Below, piece after piece: positions 13,505-23,300 of a stretch of 64,000 nt of DNA. This stretch comes from Arachis hypogaea (Eukaryota > Streptophyta > Magnoliopsida > Fabales > Fabaceae): assembly GCF_003086295.3 (NCBI RefSeq), contig NC_092050.1, positions 145,297,699 through 145,361,698 on the forward strand. The letters run 5' to 3'. Below the pieces are notes generated by a model that had not been told where the DNA came from, did no database searches, and saw nothing but the letters and a program-made list of their open reading frames with translations. Each line of letters opens with the position of its first letter. The stretch's first letter is position 1. The translations under genes and the position numbers were made by a program.

Positions 13505-15860
13505 CTAGAATAATTATACCTTTCCATTTCTGTGATTCTAAATACCATTCTTTTTAGCTTTATGATGATTATGCTATGTTAAGTATCAATAGTCTAACAT
13601 ATTAGACTAACTGTAATGCATACTATTTTGTACAACAGGTTTCATGATCAATTTTGGCCTTTGCACAACTTGATAATTTCTTCTTGATCAGATGAGGTGT
13701 TAATTTGTTTTTCCCCCCTAGGGGACTATTTTGCAATAAATCTAGCAACTGTTCCTACTTGTAGAGTGAACGAGTGATCATAAGAGGCAGGCTCTCATAA
13801 AACTTGAGTGGTTCTTCCGCTTACACAATCTGATCTGAAATTTGGTTTCAGTTTTACATAAAAAATTCTACAAAGATGCGAGTACATATAATATTTCAAG
13901 CACTGTTGTATAATTGAGTCTGAATTTCATTGTAGATTACCTGGTTATTGTAAATCCTCCTTCAAACCGTAATTTCTTTTTGTAATATGTTATGCTTTAT
14001 ATGCAATCATTCAATGCAGCAAAAGAATAATTCCTTTATTTAAGTTATGTTGGTACTTAATGGATTCTCTGTCAATGTCATTTTGTTACCATTGAAGAAT
14101 TTGATGTAAATGAATTTTATGTAAATTATTGAAGCTGATAGAAGACCCCATGGAGTTTTGCAATTAATATTATTCAACCAAAGTCAATTATTCTATTCAG
14201 CTTAAACTCCTGTATGCATGAAAAACTCTTTTTTTTTTTTCATTTATTTATTTTTATTTATTTATTTTTTTTTTGTATCCTTGGCATTAAGTAGTGATTT
14301 TGACACAGTACCATGTAATATAACATTATCAATACGTATGTTCTCTAACATCTTTTCAGTACTATTCTCCATTACCATTTCTTCTTTTTTATTTTATCAT
14401 GATGATTATCTTCTCCTTTTCTTGTTCTTTTAGCCATTTTTTCATTTACCACTAACCTGAAGGAGACATCAAAATAGGGTGAGACAAATGAGATATACAT
14501 TTTCGGAGGTGGGAGGGACATCAAAATAGGATTAGATTCTTCTAATCTTGCGATTGTAGGGAGAATTAGATGAGATCTCGATTTTGGCTATCTTTTTAGA
14601 AAAAATTATTTTGGTATATAACATTAGAATAATTTATTTTAGAAAATAATATTTTTATTTACTTTAGATTTTTTTTTTTTTTTTGTCTCTTCAAACTACA
14701 TGATTAGTATATCTCCATATATCATACATATGAAAGTGAATAATTTTTGTTCAAAGACATTATTTGAAAGGGCATTCCAATGACAATCTTACCACTTACA
14801 TATGTAGATAACGTTTTATTAATACATGAGAATGAGAATAAAACAAATTGGTAATCAAATCGATCATATTATGTAGTATCACTAAATTACTGGTTAAACC
14901 AATAAATTATCGTTAAATTTATTAAACTGATCATAATTTGACACTCATTTACCGTGAGTTTATTACTTGGTATGACTCGGTATACTTGTCAATAATAAGT
15001 GTGAAAAATTCTGCATCAATCAGTTACCTTCGACAGCTATAAAAAACTCTTTTTCAGCAAGAACCTCAACCGCTGTGCTTTTTTCCATGCTAAAGCCAAT
15101 CCACCAGCTCGGACTAACAAACTAACAATCCTCCAATCCGTAAAATGACAAGATCGCAACTTACTTTTTACCAGGCGAGATTGATTTTGTTTCACATATA
15201 AATACAATCTCCATGGAGTAGAATTGACACAAGGTTATGGACTGTCAGAGTCTCTCCAAACTCGACAATTTCATGGCGAATTAAAAGAAAGGAATAAAGA
15301 AGGGAATAAAAAAGGAATTGACAAAAGTCAAACATTATCCTAGACGGCACAAAAACTCTATTTTGAGAAAATCAACGTACTCCTCATACTATACTTGTTA
15401 GTAATTTATGATTGATTTGAATAATTACTCATAAAAAATTTTAAACAGTATATAAAATATTTTATACTTTAGTAAAATTAAACTTCAAAAATAATTATTG
15501 TTACAATTCAGGGGTTTACAATTATTTTATTTAAACAAAATTGCTTTCTTTAAAAGATAATTTCTGTGAAAAATAAATAATAGTTCAATTAAACATATTA
15601 AATTTTTGAATTGACTTTGTTCGATTTAGTAGTACCATGTAATTCGAATAATATTAATTTGATTTAGTACTATAATGGCTAATTCAAATTCAATAAATTC
15701 GATTTATATAGAATTATGAACGAAGACATATACATAACGTTATTTAGTCTGAAACTTTCATATAATATTGTTATATATTTGAATTATACATGTGTTTTAC
15801 CCTACAATTTAATTTTAACATATTTTATAAAATTAGCTTTTACTTAGAATTAGTTGGACA
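13505..15860. other. Intergenic spacer
   Basis: AT-rich sequence without recognisable genes on either strand. It contains poly-T tracts at about 14230-14272 and 14669-14683. The word gacatcaaaatagg occurs twice at about 14465 and 14517, which suggests a small local duplication. No terminal repeats were identified. Confidence 0.5.
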
Positions 15861-15869
15861 CAATAATCC
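15861..15869 (+). repeat. 9-bp target site duplication, left copy (caataatcc)
   Basis: The word caataatcc directly precedes the left terminal inverted repeat of the Mutator-like element and recurs at 17061-17069 directly after its right end. The paralogous segment at 58700-58708 has this word only once, in the same context (gacacaataatccaata), so it is the pre-insertion sequence. Confidence 0.93.
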
Positions 15870-17060
15870 GAGTTAATATTCAAATTAGCCACTAAAATTT
15901 GATTCCGACTCAATTTAGCTCTCAAAGTTTTAATTGACTCTAATTATATTCTAAAATTTTGACCCGAGCATCAAATTGGCCTTTATGTCGTTTTCCGTCA
16001 CCGGAGTGTTGACCTAGCAATTTTAAATGACACCTGTCGCTCTCAAAACGACGTCGTTTTACTCTTGGCGCCGAAAATATTAGAAACTACGTCGTTTGAT
16101 ATGAGAAAAGGGTTAAATGAAAACCCAAAAGAACATAAAATTTCATTTTTATTTTGTCATTAAATAGTAAATACATAACAATGTTTCATTCACATAACTG
16201 ATATCACAGTTACATATATTTCTTCCCACCTAATCCATAAGCTACAATCACAAATCCAAAAATAATAACAAACACAGACAATATAATATTCCACATTTTT
16301 AATATTCTAATTTCAGCTTCAACTGCACTAATTTTTCATCTCGAAGATATTTTTCAATGGTCTTCACTAACTGAACTTTCATTTCTGGCAACTATGGCTT
16401 CTTCTTCTTCAACAGCTGGCCATTTAAAAAAGCCACACCATCTCTTACAGGTAGTCTACAACACCAAAAATCAAAAAAAAAAAATGAGAGAAAAAATAAC
16501 TACAAAACCAACAAGAATTTGAGAAATAAGACACACAATCAACTTGCAACAATTTAACCAACTCACATTATAGTTAGGGCATCCATAAAATGATTTTTCT
16601 GGATTAGAATCCGTCCCAGACCACCACCGAAGAATAGGACGCAACCCACAACCGCACCAATACGAAACCTTCTCACCTCTGTCACGGTGTGCGTTCTTCA
16701 CCCAGCCACCATGCAAACGAGCTCTACTAGAGTTACTCGAGCCTTGACTGCTGCTCACCAACATTCTTCTCAATTCTTGGAGATACTCTTGCGATTTGCG
16801 GAAATTGGGACTTTTAGATTTTATTTAAAATTTTTAGGGGTTAAATTGATGTCTTCAAACATTTTACCACGTCATTTAACTACTATGATGTGTTAGGTAT
16901 CACCCAAAATTGCCACATCAATTTTTCGATGACAAAAAACGATAAAAAGATTAAATTGAAGCTCATGTCAAAATTTCAGAATACAATTAAAATCAATTAA
17001 AATCTTAAGGGCTAAATCAGCTCGGAATCAAATTTGAGGGGTTAACTTGAGGATTAACTC
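15870..17060 (-). mobile_element. Mutator-like element (MULE), 1.19 kb, non-autonomous
   Basis: The element starts gagttaatattcaaattagc and the reverse complement of its end starts gagttaatcctcaagttaac. Similarity continues for about 170-190 bp on each side (for example aatttgattccga and gttttaattga in both arms). Long inverted repeats plus a 9-bp target duplication are diagnostic of Mutator-type elements. There is no transposase; the cargo is a broken GRF zinc-finger gene on the minus strand. It sits about 200-270 bp upstream of the start of PPR copy 1 and is absent upstream of PPR copy 2. Confidence 0.9.
16354..16773 (-). pseudogene. GRF-type zinc-finger gene, truncated, inside the MULE
   Basis: Exon 1 runs from 16773 (ATG; a second in-frame ATG is at 16764) down to 16567. 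It ends at a GTGAGT donor just after FYGCPNYN, and exon 2 resumes at 16443 with RWCGFFKW. Together they give the GRF pattern CGCGLRPILRW...GCPNYN-RWCGFFKW. A TGA at 16356-16354 ends the frame after about 98 residues. Beyond it, sequence down to about 16220 could still encode a charged stretch and a hydrophobic membrane segment. Plant genes of this layout (Ser-rich N-terminus, GRF finger, coiled coil, membrane anchor) are common and often lie in MULEs; their function is unknown. The extra Trp in LRWWSG and the premature stop suggest decay. Confidence 0.7.
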
Positions 17061-17333
17061 CAATAATCCAATAGGAGAAATCTCCACCTCCTTAACAATC
17101 TTTTTCCATTGACCATTCACACAACAAAAAATACAATTCTCTTTCTTTTAGAAAATAAGCCATGATGTGCGAATAATCAGAAAATTATCTCCAATTTCAT
17201 TAACATGGTTCGTTGATTTGGTCTCAACTATCAAGTCTCAACCTTTGTTTCATGACAGTGATTGTTTCCACCATTGAATTCGCTCTTTTCTCTTCCAACT
17301 CCTTCTTCTCATTTGATCGGATTTTACACAAAC

Positions 17334-19013
17334 ATGTTGCGTGCAGCATCATTCTCCAGGTTCAGCTTCTCTCTTCATATCCCCTCTTTTCTTGTGCCCT
17401 ATGTTTTCCCTTTTCGCTTTCCTTGCTGTTCATGTTCAATGTCAAGTCTTCACTCTCATTCTCAGCTCACATCCCCGCCCCATGTTGATGAAGCTGTTGA
17501 TTCTTTCACTCGCATGCTCTCTATGCGTCGCACTCCATCCATTATCCAATTTAACCAGATTTTGGGGTCCCTTGCCAAGACGCACCATTTCCCCACCGCC
17601 ATTTCCCTTTTTCAGCAATTGCAAACCAGGGGAATTGCGCCCAGCATAGTTACTCTGAATATTTTAATCAATTGTTGCTGCGGCATGGGTCGGATCACTC
17701 TCGCTTTCTCTATATTCGCCATGATTTTCAGGATGGGTTTTCAGCCAAATACCATAACGTTGAATACACTCGTTAAAGGTCTCTGTCTATGTGGTAAGGT
17801 TGAAAAAGCACTGCACTTTCACGACAGAATGCTGGATCAAGGATTTCAGTTTAATCAAATCACTTATGCAACCTTGATTGATGGGCTCGGTAAGACCGGA
17901 CACACAGCAGCTGCTATTCAAGTGTTGAGAAAGATCCCACGGTATGGCATTGTTCCTGATGTGTTCATGTACAGCGCAATTATTGATAGCCTGTGCAAGG
18001 ATACACTTGTAAGTGAGGCTTTTCATTTCTATTCTGAAATGCTTGCTAAGGGAATTTCTCCTAATGTTATCACCTATACCACTTTAATTTTTGGATTGTG
18101 CCTTGTGGGTCAACTTAAGGAAGCCATTGATTTACTAAATCATATGATGCTGAAAAACATTATTCCAAATGTTCGTACCTATAATACTTTGATTGATGGA
18201 CTATGTAAGGAGGGAAATATCAAAGATGCTAAGAGTGTGTTGGCCGTGATGACAAAAGATGCTGTGGAACCAACTGTGGTTACTTATAATTGTTTAATGG
18301 ATGGGTATTGCTTGGTTAATGACTTAAACAAGGCAAAATGTATATTCGACACAATGGCTCAGATAGGAATGGCTCCTAATATCCGAAGTTACAATATTAT
18401 TATTAATGGCTTGTGCAAAAGTAAATTGATGGATGATGCCTTGAATCTCTTTGAAGAGATGCGTCGCAAGAACTTGGTTCCTAACACGGTAACTTACAAT
18501 ACTCTAATTGATGGCTTGGGAAAATCAAAGAGAATCTCTTGTGCTTCAAAGCTTCTTGTTGAGATGCATAATAAAGGTCAACCTGCTAATATAATCACTT
18601 ACAATTCCTTGTTGGATGGGATGTTCAATATCAAACAACTTGACAAGGCACTTATGTTATTTAATCAGATGAAAGAGAGTGGCATTGATCCAAATATATG
18701 CACGTATACTATACTTATTGATGGCCTATGTAAAAGTGGAAGACTTATAGATGCAAAAGAGATTTTTCAAGATCTTTCCATTAAAAACCATCATCCAAAT
18801 GTGAGGACATACAATGTTATGATCAATGGGCTCTGCAAAGAGGGCTTATTTGAAGAAGCATTGGCCCTGCTGTCTGAAATGGAAGACAATGGTTGCTCAC
18901 CAAATGCTGTGACTTTTGAAATCGTTATTCGTGCTTTGTTTGAAAAAGGTGAGAATGACATGGCGGAGAAACTTCTTCGGGAAATGATTGCTAGAGGCTT
19001 ATTGAATGGATGA
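17334..19013 (+). CDS. P-class pentatricopeptide repeat protein, Restorer-of-fertility-like (intact copy)
   Basis: A single uninterrupted exon encodes 559 residues from ATG 17334; an upstream in-frame ATG at 17262 would add 24 residues. I prefer 17334 because it gives MLRAASFSRFSFSL, an Arg/Ser-rich, acid-free presequence typical of mitochondrial import. From about residue 50 to the C-terminus there are about 14 tandem 35-residue P-type PPR motifs (for example TYNTLIDGLCKEGNIKDA) and no E/DYW tail. The close similarity of repeats to one another and the final block ending REMIARGLL are typical of the RFL clade, which cleaves or blocks chimeric mitochondrial transcripts in cytoplasmic male sterility. 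The RFL assignment is by recognition; the target RNA cannot be told. A MULE insertion sits directly upstream. Confidence 0.9.
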   Translation: MLRAASFSRFSFSLHIPSFLVPYVFPFRFPCCSCSMSSLHSHSQLTSPPHVDEAVDSFTRMLSMRRTPSIIQFNQILGSLAKTHHFPTAISLFQQLQTRGIAPSIVTLNILINCCCGMGRITLAFSIFAMIFRMGFQPNTITLNTLVKGLCLCGKVEKALHFHDRMLDQGFQFNQITYATLIDGLGKTGHTAAAIQVLRKIPRYGIVPDVFMYSAIIDSLCKDTLVSEAFHFYSEMLAKGISPNVITYTTLIFGLCLVGQLKEAIDLLNHMMLKNIIPNVRTYNTLIDGLCKEGNIKDAKSVLAVMTKDAVEPTVVTYNCLMDGYCLVNDLNKAKCIFDTMAQIGMAPNIRSYNIIINGLCKSKLMDDALNLFEEMRRKNLVPNTVTYNTLIDGLGKSKRISCASKLLVEMHNKGQPANIITYNSLLDGMFNIKQLDKALMLFNQMKESGIDPNICTYTILIDGLCKSGRLIDAKEIFQDLSIKNHHPNVRTYNVMINGLCKEGLFEEALALLSEMEDNGCSPNAVTFEIVIRALFEKGENDMAEKLLREMIARGLLNG

Positions 19014-19379
19014 AAAAAGATAAGATACATCGACTCAAATTAAAATCACATCTCTATTGTTGCTGAATGTGTATCATAGTTCTGTAAATTCTGTATCTAT
19101 TGGGTCAGAGGACTTTGGCAATGCCATAACATCAATACCACTGATGTCTTGACTATCTCATTTTTATTCAATTAAGTTTAAACTTTCAATGTTTGCAATT
19201 GCTATCATCCTTTTTGATTACACTATTCTTTATTGATTCTTTAGAGGATATTTCTCGTTGTAGCTTACAGGTTAAGTGTTTAATATCTCTCTATAGTAAT
19301 TAATAGATATTTGCTGTTATCCTATGAGACCATATATCTCAACTATTATCATGCTACAAACTAAGAAAAACAAAAAAGA
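19014..19379. other. Spacer between PPR copy 1 and the kinase pseudogene
   Basis: About 370 bp, collinear with 60655-61020 in the second copy. It presumably holds the PPR 3' UTR and remains of a kinase intron. No independent feature was seen. Confidence 0.6.
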
Positions 19380-22061
19380 GGTTTACAAACATTTGCAAAT
19401 CCATTTGCAAAGAGTTCCCTGCTGTGGGCAGAATGAAAGTCAAAGATGTTTCATTATATATGATTGATGCTGCCATGGAAAATCCTCACTTAGCTCCATG
19501 ATTTTTTACTTGAAAGTGGTGTCATTGCTCCTCCAAATTTATTTTCTGAAGTTTATCACGAGTTAGGCTCCCCAACTGAAGAAAAAGATGAACACAAACC
19601 AGAAAGTGGACAAGAGACTCAGGTTGACGAAAATCTCGGTCCTACTTTGCCTCACCACAGAGTTCATCCGAAAGGAAGTTCAAACAGCCAGCCGGAGCAC
19701 TCTAAGCCTGTTGAAGGTTTAGGAATAAACCTTCTTCTTGATCCGAAGTTAGCAGCTGTACAACATACACCATCCCAGGTAACATATGGGAAAAATGTTC
19801 CAGTTGCGGCGGCTGCAGCAGCAGCTGCTGCTGTTGTTGCTTGCTCTATGGTTGCTGCTGTAACAAAGTCAAACACTGACTCGAACATTGAGCTTCCAGT
19901 AGCTGCAGCGGCCACTGCAACTGCTGCAGCTGTAGTAGCAACCACTGCAGCTGTCAGAAACAGTATGAGCAAGGCAGTCGAAGTGACGGACACATGGATG
20001 GCACTGTTTATGAGCCGAAGGGTAGTGGTGATGGTCAGAATATTGTGGTAGGAGCAAATTCAGAAGGTGATAGAATACCTGATAGATCTATAGTAAGCAA
20101 TGACAGTACAAAATCTGATTTTACATTTGATGATGTTGCCGAGTATGACATTCCGTTGGAGGAAATCACACTGGGTGAACATATCGGACTTGGTATTAAC
20201 TGTACTTTGCTCTATAAGATTTGGTTGCTTTCTTTTGTTATATGGTGTTATTTATAGTTTTATACATATAAATTCCCATATGATGGCTACAATTACATTT
20301 TGGTGGCCTATTTTTTGCATTCAGGATCGTATGGGGAGGTATACCGTGGTGAATGGCGTGGAACAGTGAGTTTTATTCCTATTCAGGCATACATTCCATA
20401 TCTATCTTACAATTCAAATTGTATTTTCAACAAACAAATTATAAAATGTAATTTTTTTTTCTTAACTAAGCAAGGCCCAAGAAATTTTTGGCTTCAGTTT
20501 CATTTTTACCCTTAACAAAAGTAATCAATACCTTATACTTGACTACCTTTTATGTTTGTCATTTTTTGTTGTGTTTTTCTGTTAGGCTGTCGGTTTTTGA
20601 ATTCTTTCATTTACATCAGGTCTCTGCTTTGGTTTGTAGGAAGTTGCTTTAAAAAGATTTCTTGATCAAGATATATCTGGTGAATGACTTGAAGAATTCA
20701 AAAGTGAGGTAATATTTCATTAGTGTCTCTTTTTGTAGTTTCTACTCATATGTTTATCTTTGTTGATGAATGATTTCATTTAGTACACATTTACAACTAT
20801 CAGTTGTGATTTTTATGCTCCATAATGACATCTCAGATAGCTGCAATACTTTATTTAGATTGCTATTGTATTTGTCCCAGGATAATTTGAAAGTTGGATT
20901 AAATACTTTGTCCTGTTGAATTGCATTTTTTTAGAAGTTCATGGTGAAGATTGACCATTTCGAAGCTCTTTGATGTAATCCTTGTTTTATTTCTCCAACA
21001 TTTTATAGCTTCTATTGTTGTTATATACTTCCATCTTGTGTGCTTCTCTTCTCTCTATGAATAGATTTCCTAATGCAATTTGAGAATATAGTGGTGCATG
21101 AATGTATATATAAGAGAACATATATATATGGAAAGAATATATTAGATGGAGACTAAGAAGTAGGGTTAGCACATTGGAGTTATTTAGCTCATGCAGTTGA
21201 CTATACTTATTCAAAAAAAGGATTTTGTTTAATTCTTTTATGAATGCCAAAACTAGTTGTGCATTTTCATGAATTTATATGATTTTACTGCATATTTAAC
21301 ATATGATGTAAGTTGCCATAGGTTCAAATAATGAAAAGACTGAGGCATCCAAATGTTGTTCTCTTCATGGGAGCAGTTACTCGACGTCCGCATCTTTCTA
21401 TTGTTACTGAATTTCTTCCCAGGTAACTTAAGATTCCTTATTTCCTGAGATTCATATGAGACTCTGTATTCCAAATAGATCTTAGTATATGATCATTGGT
21501 ACAGAATAGTGCTATGCAGGCCAAAAAGATTACTTCTAAATGAACATCTAAAATATCTGATGTATGCTGTTAATAGCTCAAATGTCAATTGAGACGTAAT
21601 AAGCAAAAATAAGATGAAAATTTCAGTTATTATTTGGTTAATTTAGACACAATTTACCTTACTATATATTGTGTTGGACTGTTACACTTTTCCAGGAGTT
21701 TTTATTATTTTGATTAATGTTGTTCTGGAAGGATTACTTTTAATGACTCTGAAGTCTGAACTGTATATTTCCTATGCAGAGGAAGTTTGTACAGACTAAT
21801 TCCTCGACCAAACAATCAATTAGATGAGCGAAGGCGGTTGAGGATGGCCCTTGATATTGTAAGATTCTGTTTTGTTTTCTTGCAATGTAGTTTCTTTAAG
21901 TAAATTATTGCCATAATCAGTGAAATTGAGTTGATGTGACATATCTCTTTAATCTTCTTCAGGCCTGAGGAATGAGCTATTTGCACAACTGCACTCCAGT
22001 GATTGTACACCGTGATTTGAAGTCACCAAATCTTCTTGTTGATAAAAATTGGGTTGTGAAG
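19380..22061 (+). pseudogene. Raf-like MAPKKK pseudogene (SIS8/M3K-delta type), copy 1
   Basis: Exon remnants: 19380-20192, 20325-20365, 20640-20708, 21322-21422, 21780-21858 and 21963-22061. They encode the pre-kinase part with the Ala-rich VPVAAAAAAAAA stretch, the glycine loop (GSYGEVYRGEWRGT), the Lys-containing strand, and subdomains up to [15 protein letters not shown]. Lesions include an indel around 19495, loss of one base near 19960 (cagaaacag versus cagcaaacag in copy 2), TGA at 20685-20687 and TGA at 21966-21968. The exons for the DFG activation segment and C-lobe are absent; the sequence leaves the family right after the exon ending in WVVK. Intact relatives are cytosolic Raf-like kinases in sugar/salt and stress signalling. 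This copy cannot make an active kinase. Confidence 0.9.
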
Positions 22062-22656
22062 GTGCCAACTAATTGTCATGAGTGAATTTTCTTGATAGCA
22101 TGCTGAATGCTACCTGTAGATATGATTTAATTTGAAAATATCATTTTTTTAGTTGTTCAATTATAACTATAATTAAGATAGGTATAAACATATCTTATTT
22201 TTACAATAAACAAGTTAACGAGATGTATAATAACGTGTAAAAATATTTATATACTAGCATTAAATCGTATTTTCCTTCCTTTATTTCCTTTTGTTATCAA
22301 GAATATCAGAATAACAAACATGTTTTGCTTTATTCTACCATAATGTAAAAATCTGGTCCTTTTAGTCTTTTACACATCTATTGTAACAAAAAAAAGAAAA
22401 AATTAAAAGAAACCCTGAAACCCTTTATTATGTTCTAAAAGCCGAATATGGCCACATGCAGAATCTACGAAAAATCTAAAACACAACTGGCACGCTAAAA
22501 GATAGAAAAGAAAGACAAACTACATGCCTAAAATAAAGGTATAAGCTGCCATAACCCTCATTTCTAAGCTCAAATACTGTGTCATACGGTACCCTCTGCC
22601 TTCCGAATTATTCGTTCTTTGATGCTTTTGTTTTTCATTTTGCTATATATTTTTTT
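22062..22656. other. Spacer between kinase pseudogene and copia element
   Basis: The first about 65 bp are still homologous to copy 2. The rest is AT-rich without coding potential. Short runs such as aaaaaaaagaaaaaattaaaag are present but no terminal repeats were recognised. Confidence 0.5.
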
Positions 22657-22729
22657 TCACTAAATCAAATTAAAATCAGATTTCTAATTTCTTTTATGAA
22701 TCTTTTCTGTAAATAGAATTAATTATAAT
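22657..22729 (+). repeat. Copia 5' LTR, left fragment
   Basis: Matches the first 73 bp of the 3' LTR at 55389 (ctaatttcttttatgaatct versus ttaatttctttcatgaatct). It is broken after aattataat by insertion of the Tat element. The continuation lies at 40246. Confidence 0.88.
22725..22729 (+). repeat. Target duplication ataat (left) of the Tat element
   Basis: ataat precedes the TG of the left LTR and recurs at 40241-40245 after the CA of the right LTR. The intact 3' LTR of the copia element reads attataatatcttttt with a single ataat, showing the pre-insertion state. Confidence 0.93.
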
Positions 22730-23262
22730 TGTTCATACCCTGGCCCAATAAATAGGGCCTAGGATCCAAGCAAAGAAGCCCAACTCAAAGGGTTGGCTCT
22801 CCCCCAGTACCAGCCTTCATCCCAAGAAGTCGGTACTGAACACGACCTGCTCCAAAGAAGTCGGATACGAGGGTTAGCTGGCAGATAACACTCATTCGAA
22901 TGAGTAACTGCCCCTAGAAACTCTCTAACCACTTCATAGAGCCATATCTTAACCTCCCTAAGATATGGGAACGGTTATCCACCTAAAAAGGTGGCACTAC
23001 TTCAGCGGTGGTTATTGGTTCACCACTATAAATACACTGACACCATTCAGGTATCTCTAAGTTCCAATACTCTCTAACCTGCTCACACTCTTGCTAACTT
23101 AGGCATCGGAGTGTCTTTGCAGGTACCACCCCCCATTCTTTCTCACGTACAAGTCGGACGGAGGAACACCGAGTACCAGATCCACTCGAAAGCCACCTCC
23201 TTCATACGTTTGGGCCAACCAACGCCATCCAGCCCATTAATCTCCGGTTACCCACCGTAACA
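22730..23262 (+). repeat. Tat element 5' LTR
   Basis: Starts TGTTCATACCC and ends GTAACA. A TATA box (tataaata, 23027-23034) probably marks the U3/R promoter. It contains the inverted pair atatctta/taagatat near 22947-22968. Nearly identical to 39708-40240. Confidence 0.95.
23027..23034 (+). promoter_or_regulatory. TATA box in the Tat 5' LTR
   Basis: tataaata sits in a GC-richer context about 230 bp before the LTR end. The same motif is at 40005-40012 in the 3' LTR. Position and sequence fit the LTR RNA polymerase II promoter; the start site itself cannot be read. Confidence 0.6.
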
Positions 23263-23263
23263 T

Positions 23264-23281
23264 TGGCGCCGTTGCCGGGGA
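23264..23281 (+). promoter_or_regulatory. Primer binding site complementary to tRNA-Asp
   Basis: tggcgccgttgccgggga lies one base after the LTR. It is complementary to the 3' end of plant cytosolic tRNA-Asp(GTC) with CCA, as far as I remember that tRNA. It would prime minus-strand synthesis. Confidence 0.85.
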
Positions 23282-23300
23282 CCCGAGAGATCAACCAGTG

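Larger units (their letters stand above)
17061..22125 (+). repeat. Segmental duplication, copy 1 (PPR gene + kinase pseudogene)
   Basis: From the right target duplication of the MULE through the PPR gene, its 3' flank and seven kinase exons, the sequence is collinear with 58700-63735 in the same orientation. Only scattered substitutions and small indels separate the copies. Similarity fades after gtagatatg near 22125. Both copies contain the same exon order and one shared stop codon, so they derive from a single duplication of a segment about 5 kb long. Confidence 0.92.

Noticed and set aside
17262..17333. Upstream in-frame ATG adding 24 residues to PPR copy 1
   Set aside because: The extension is Pro/Leu/Ser-rich and not Arg-rich, whereas the next ATG gives a standard mitochondrial presequence. 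It cannot be excluded, because copy 2 has the same upstream ATG.
19664..19993. Minus-strand 109-codon Ala/Thr-rich frame
   Set aside because: Antisense of the GCN-rich Ala stretch of the kinase pseudogene. The same shadow appears in copy 2 at 61290-61631.
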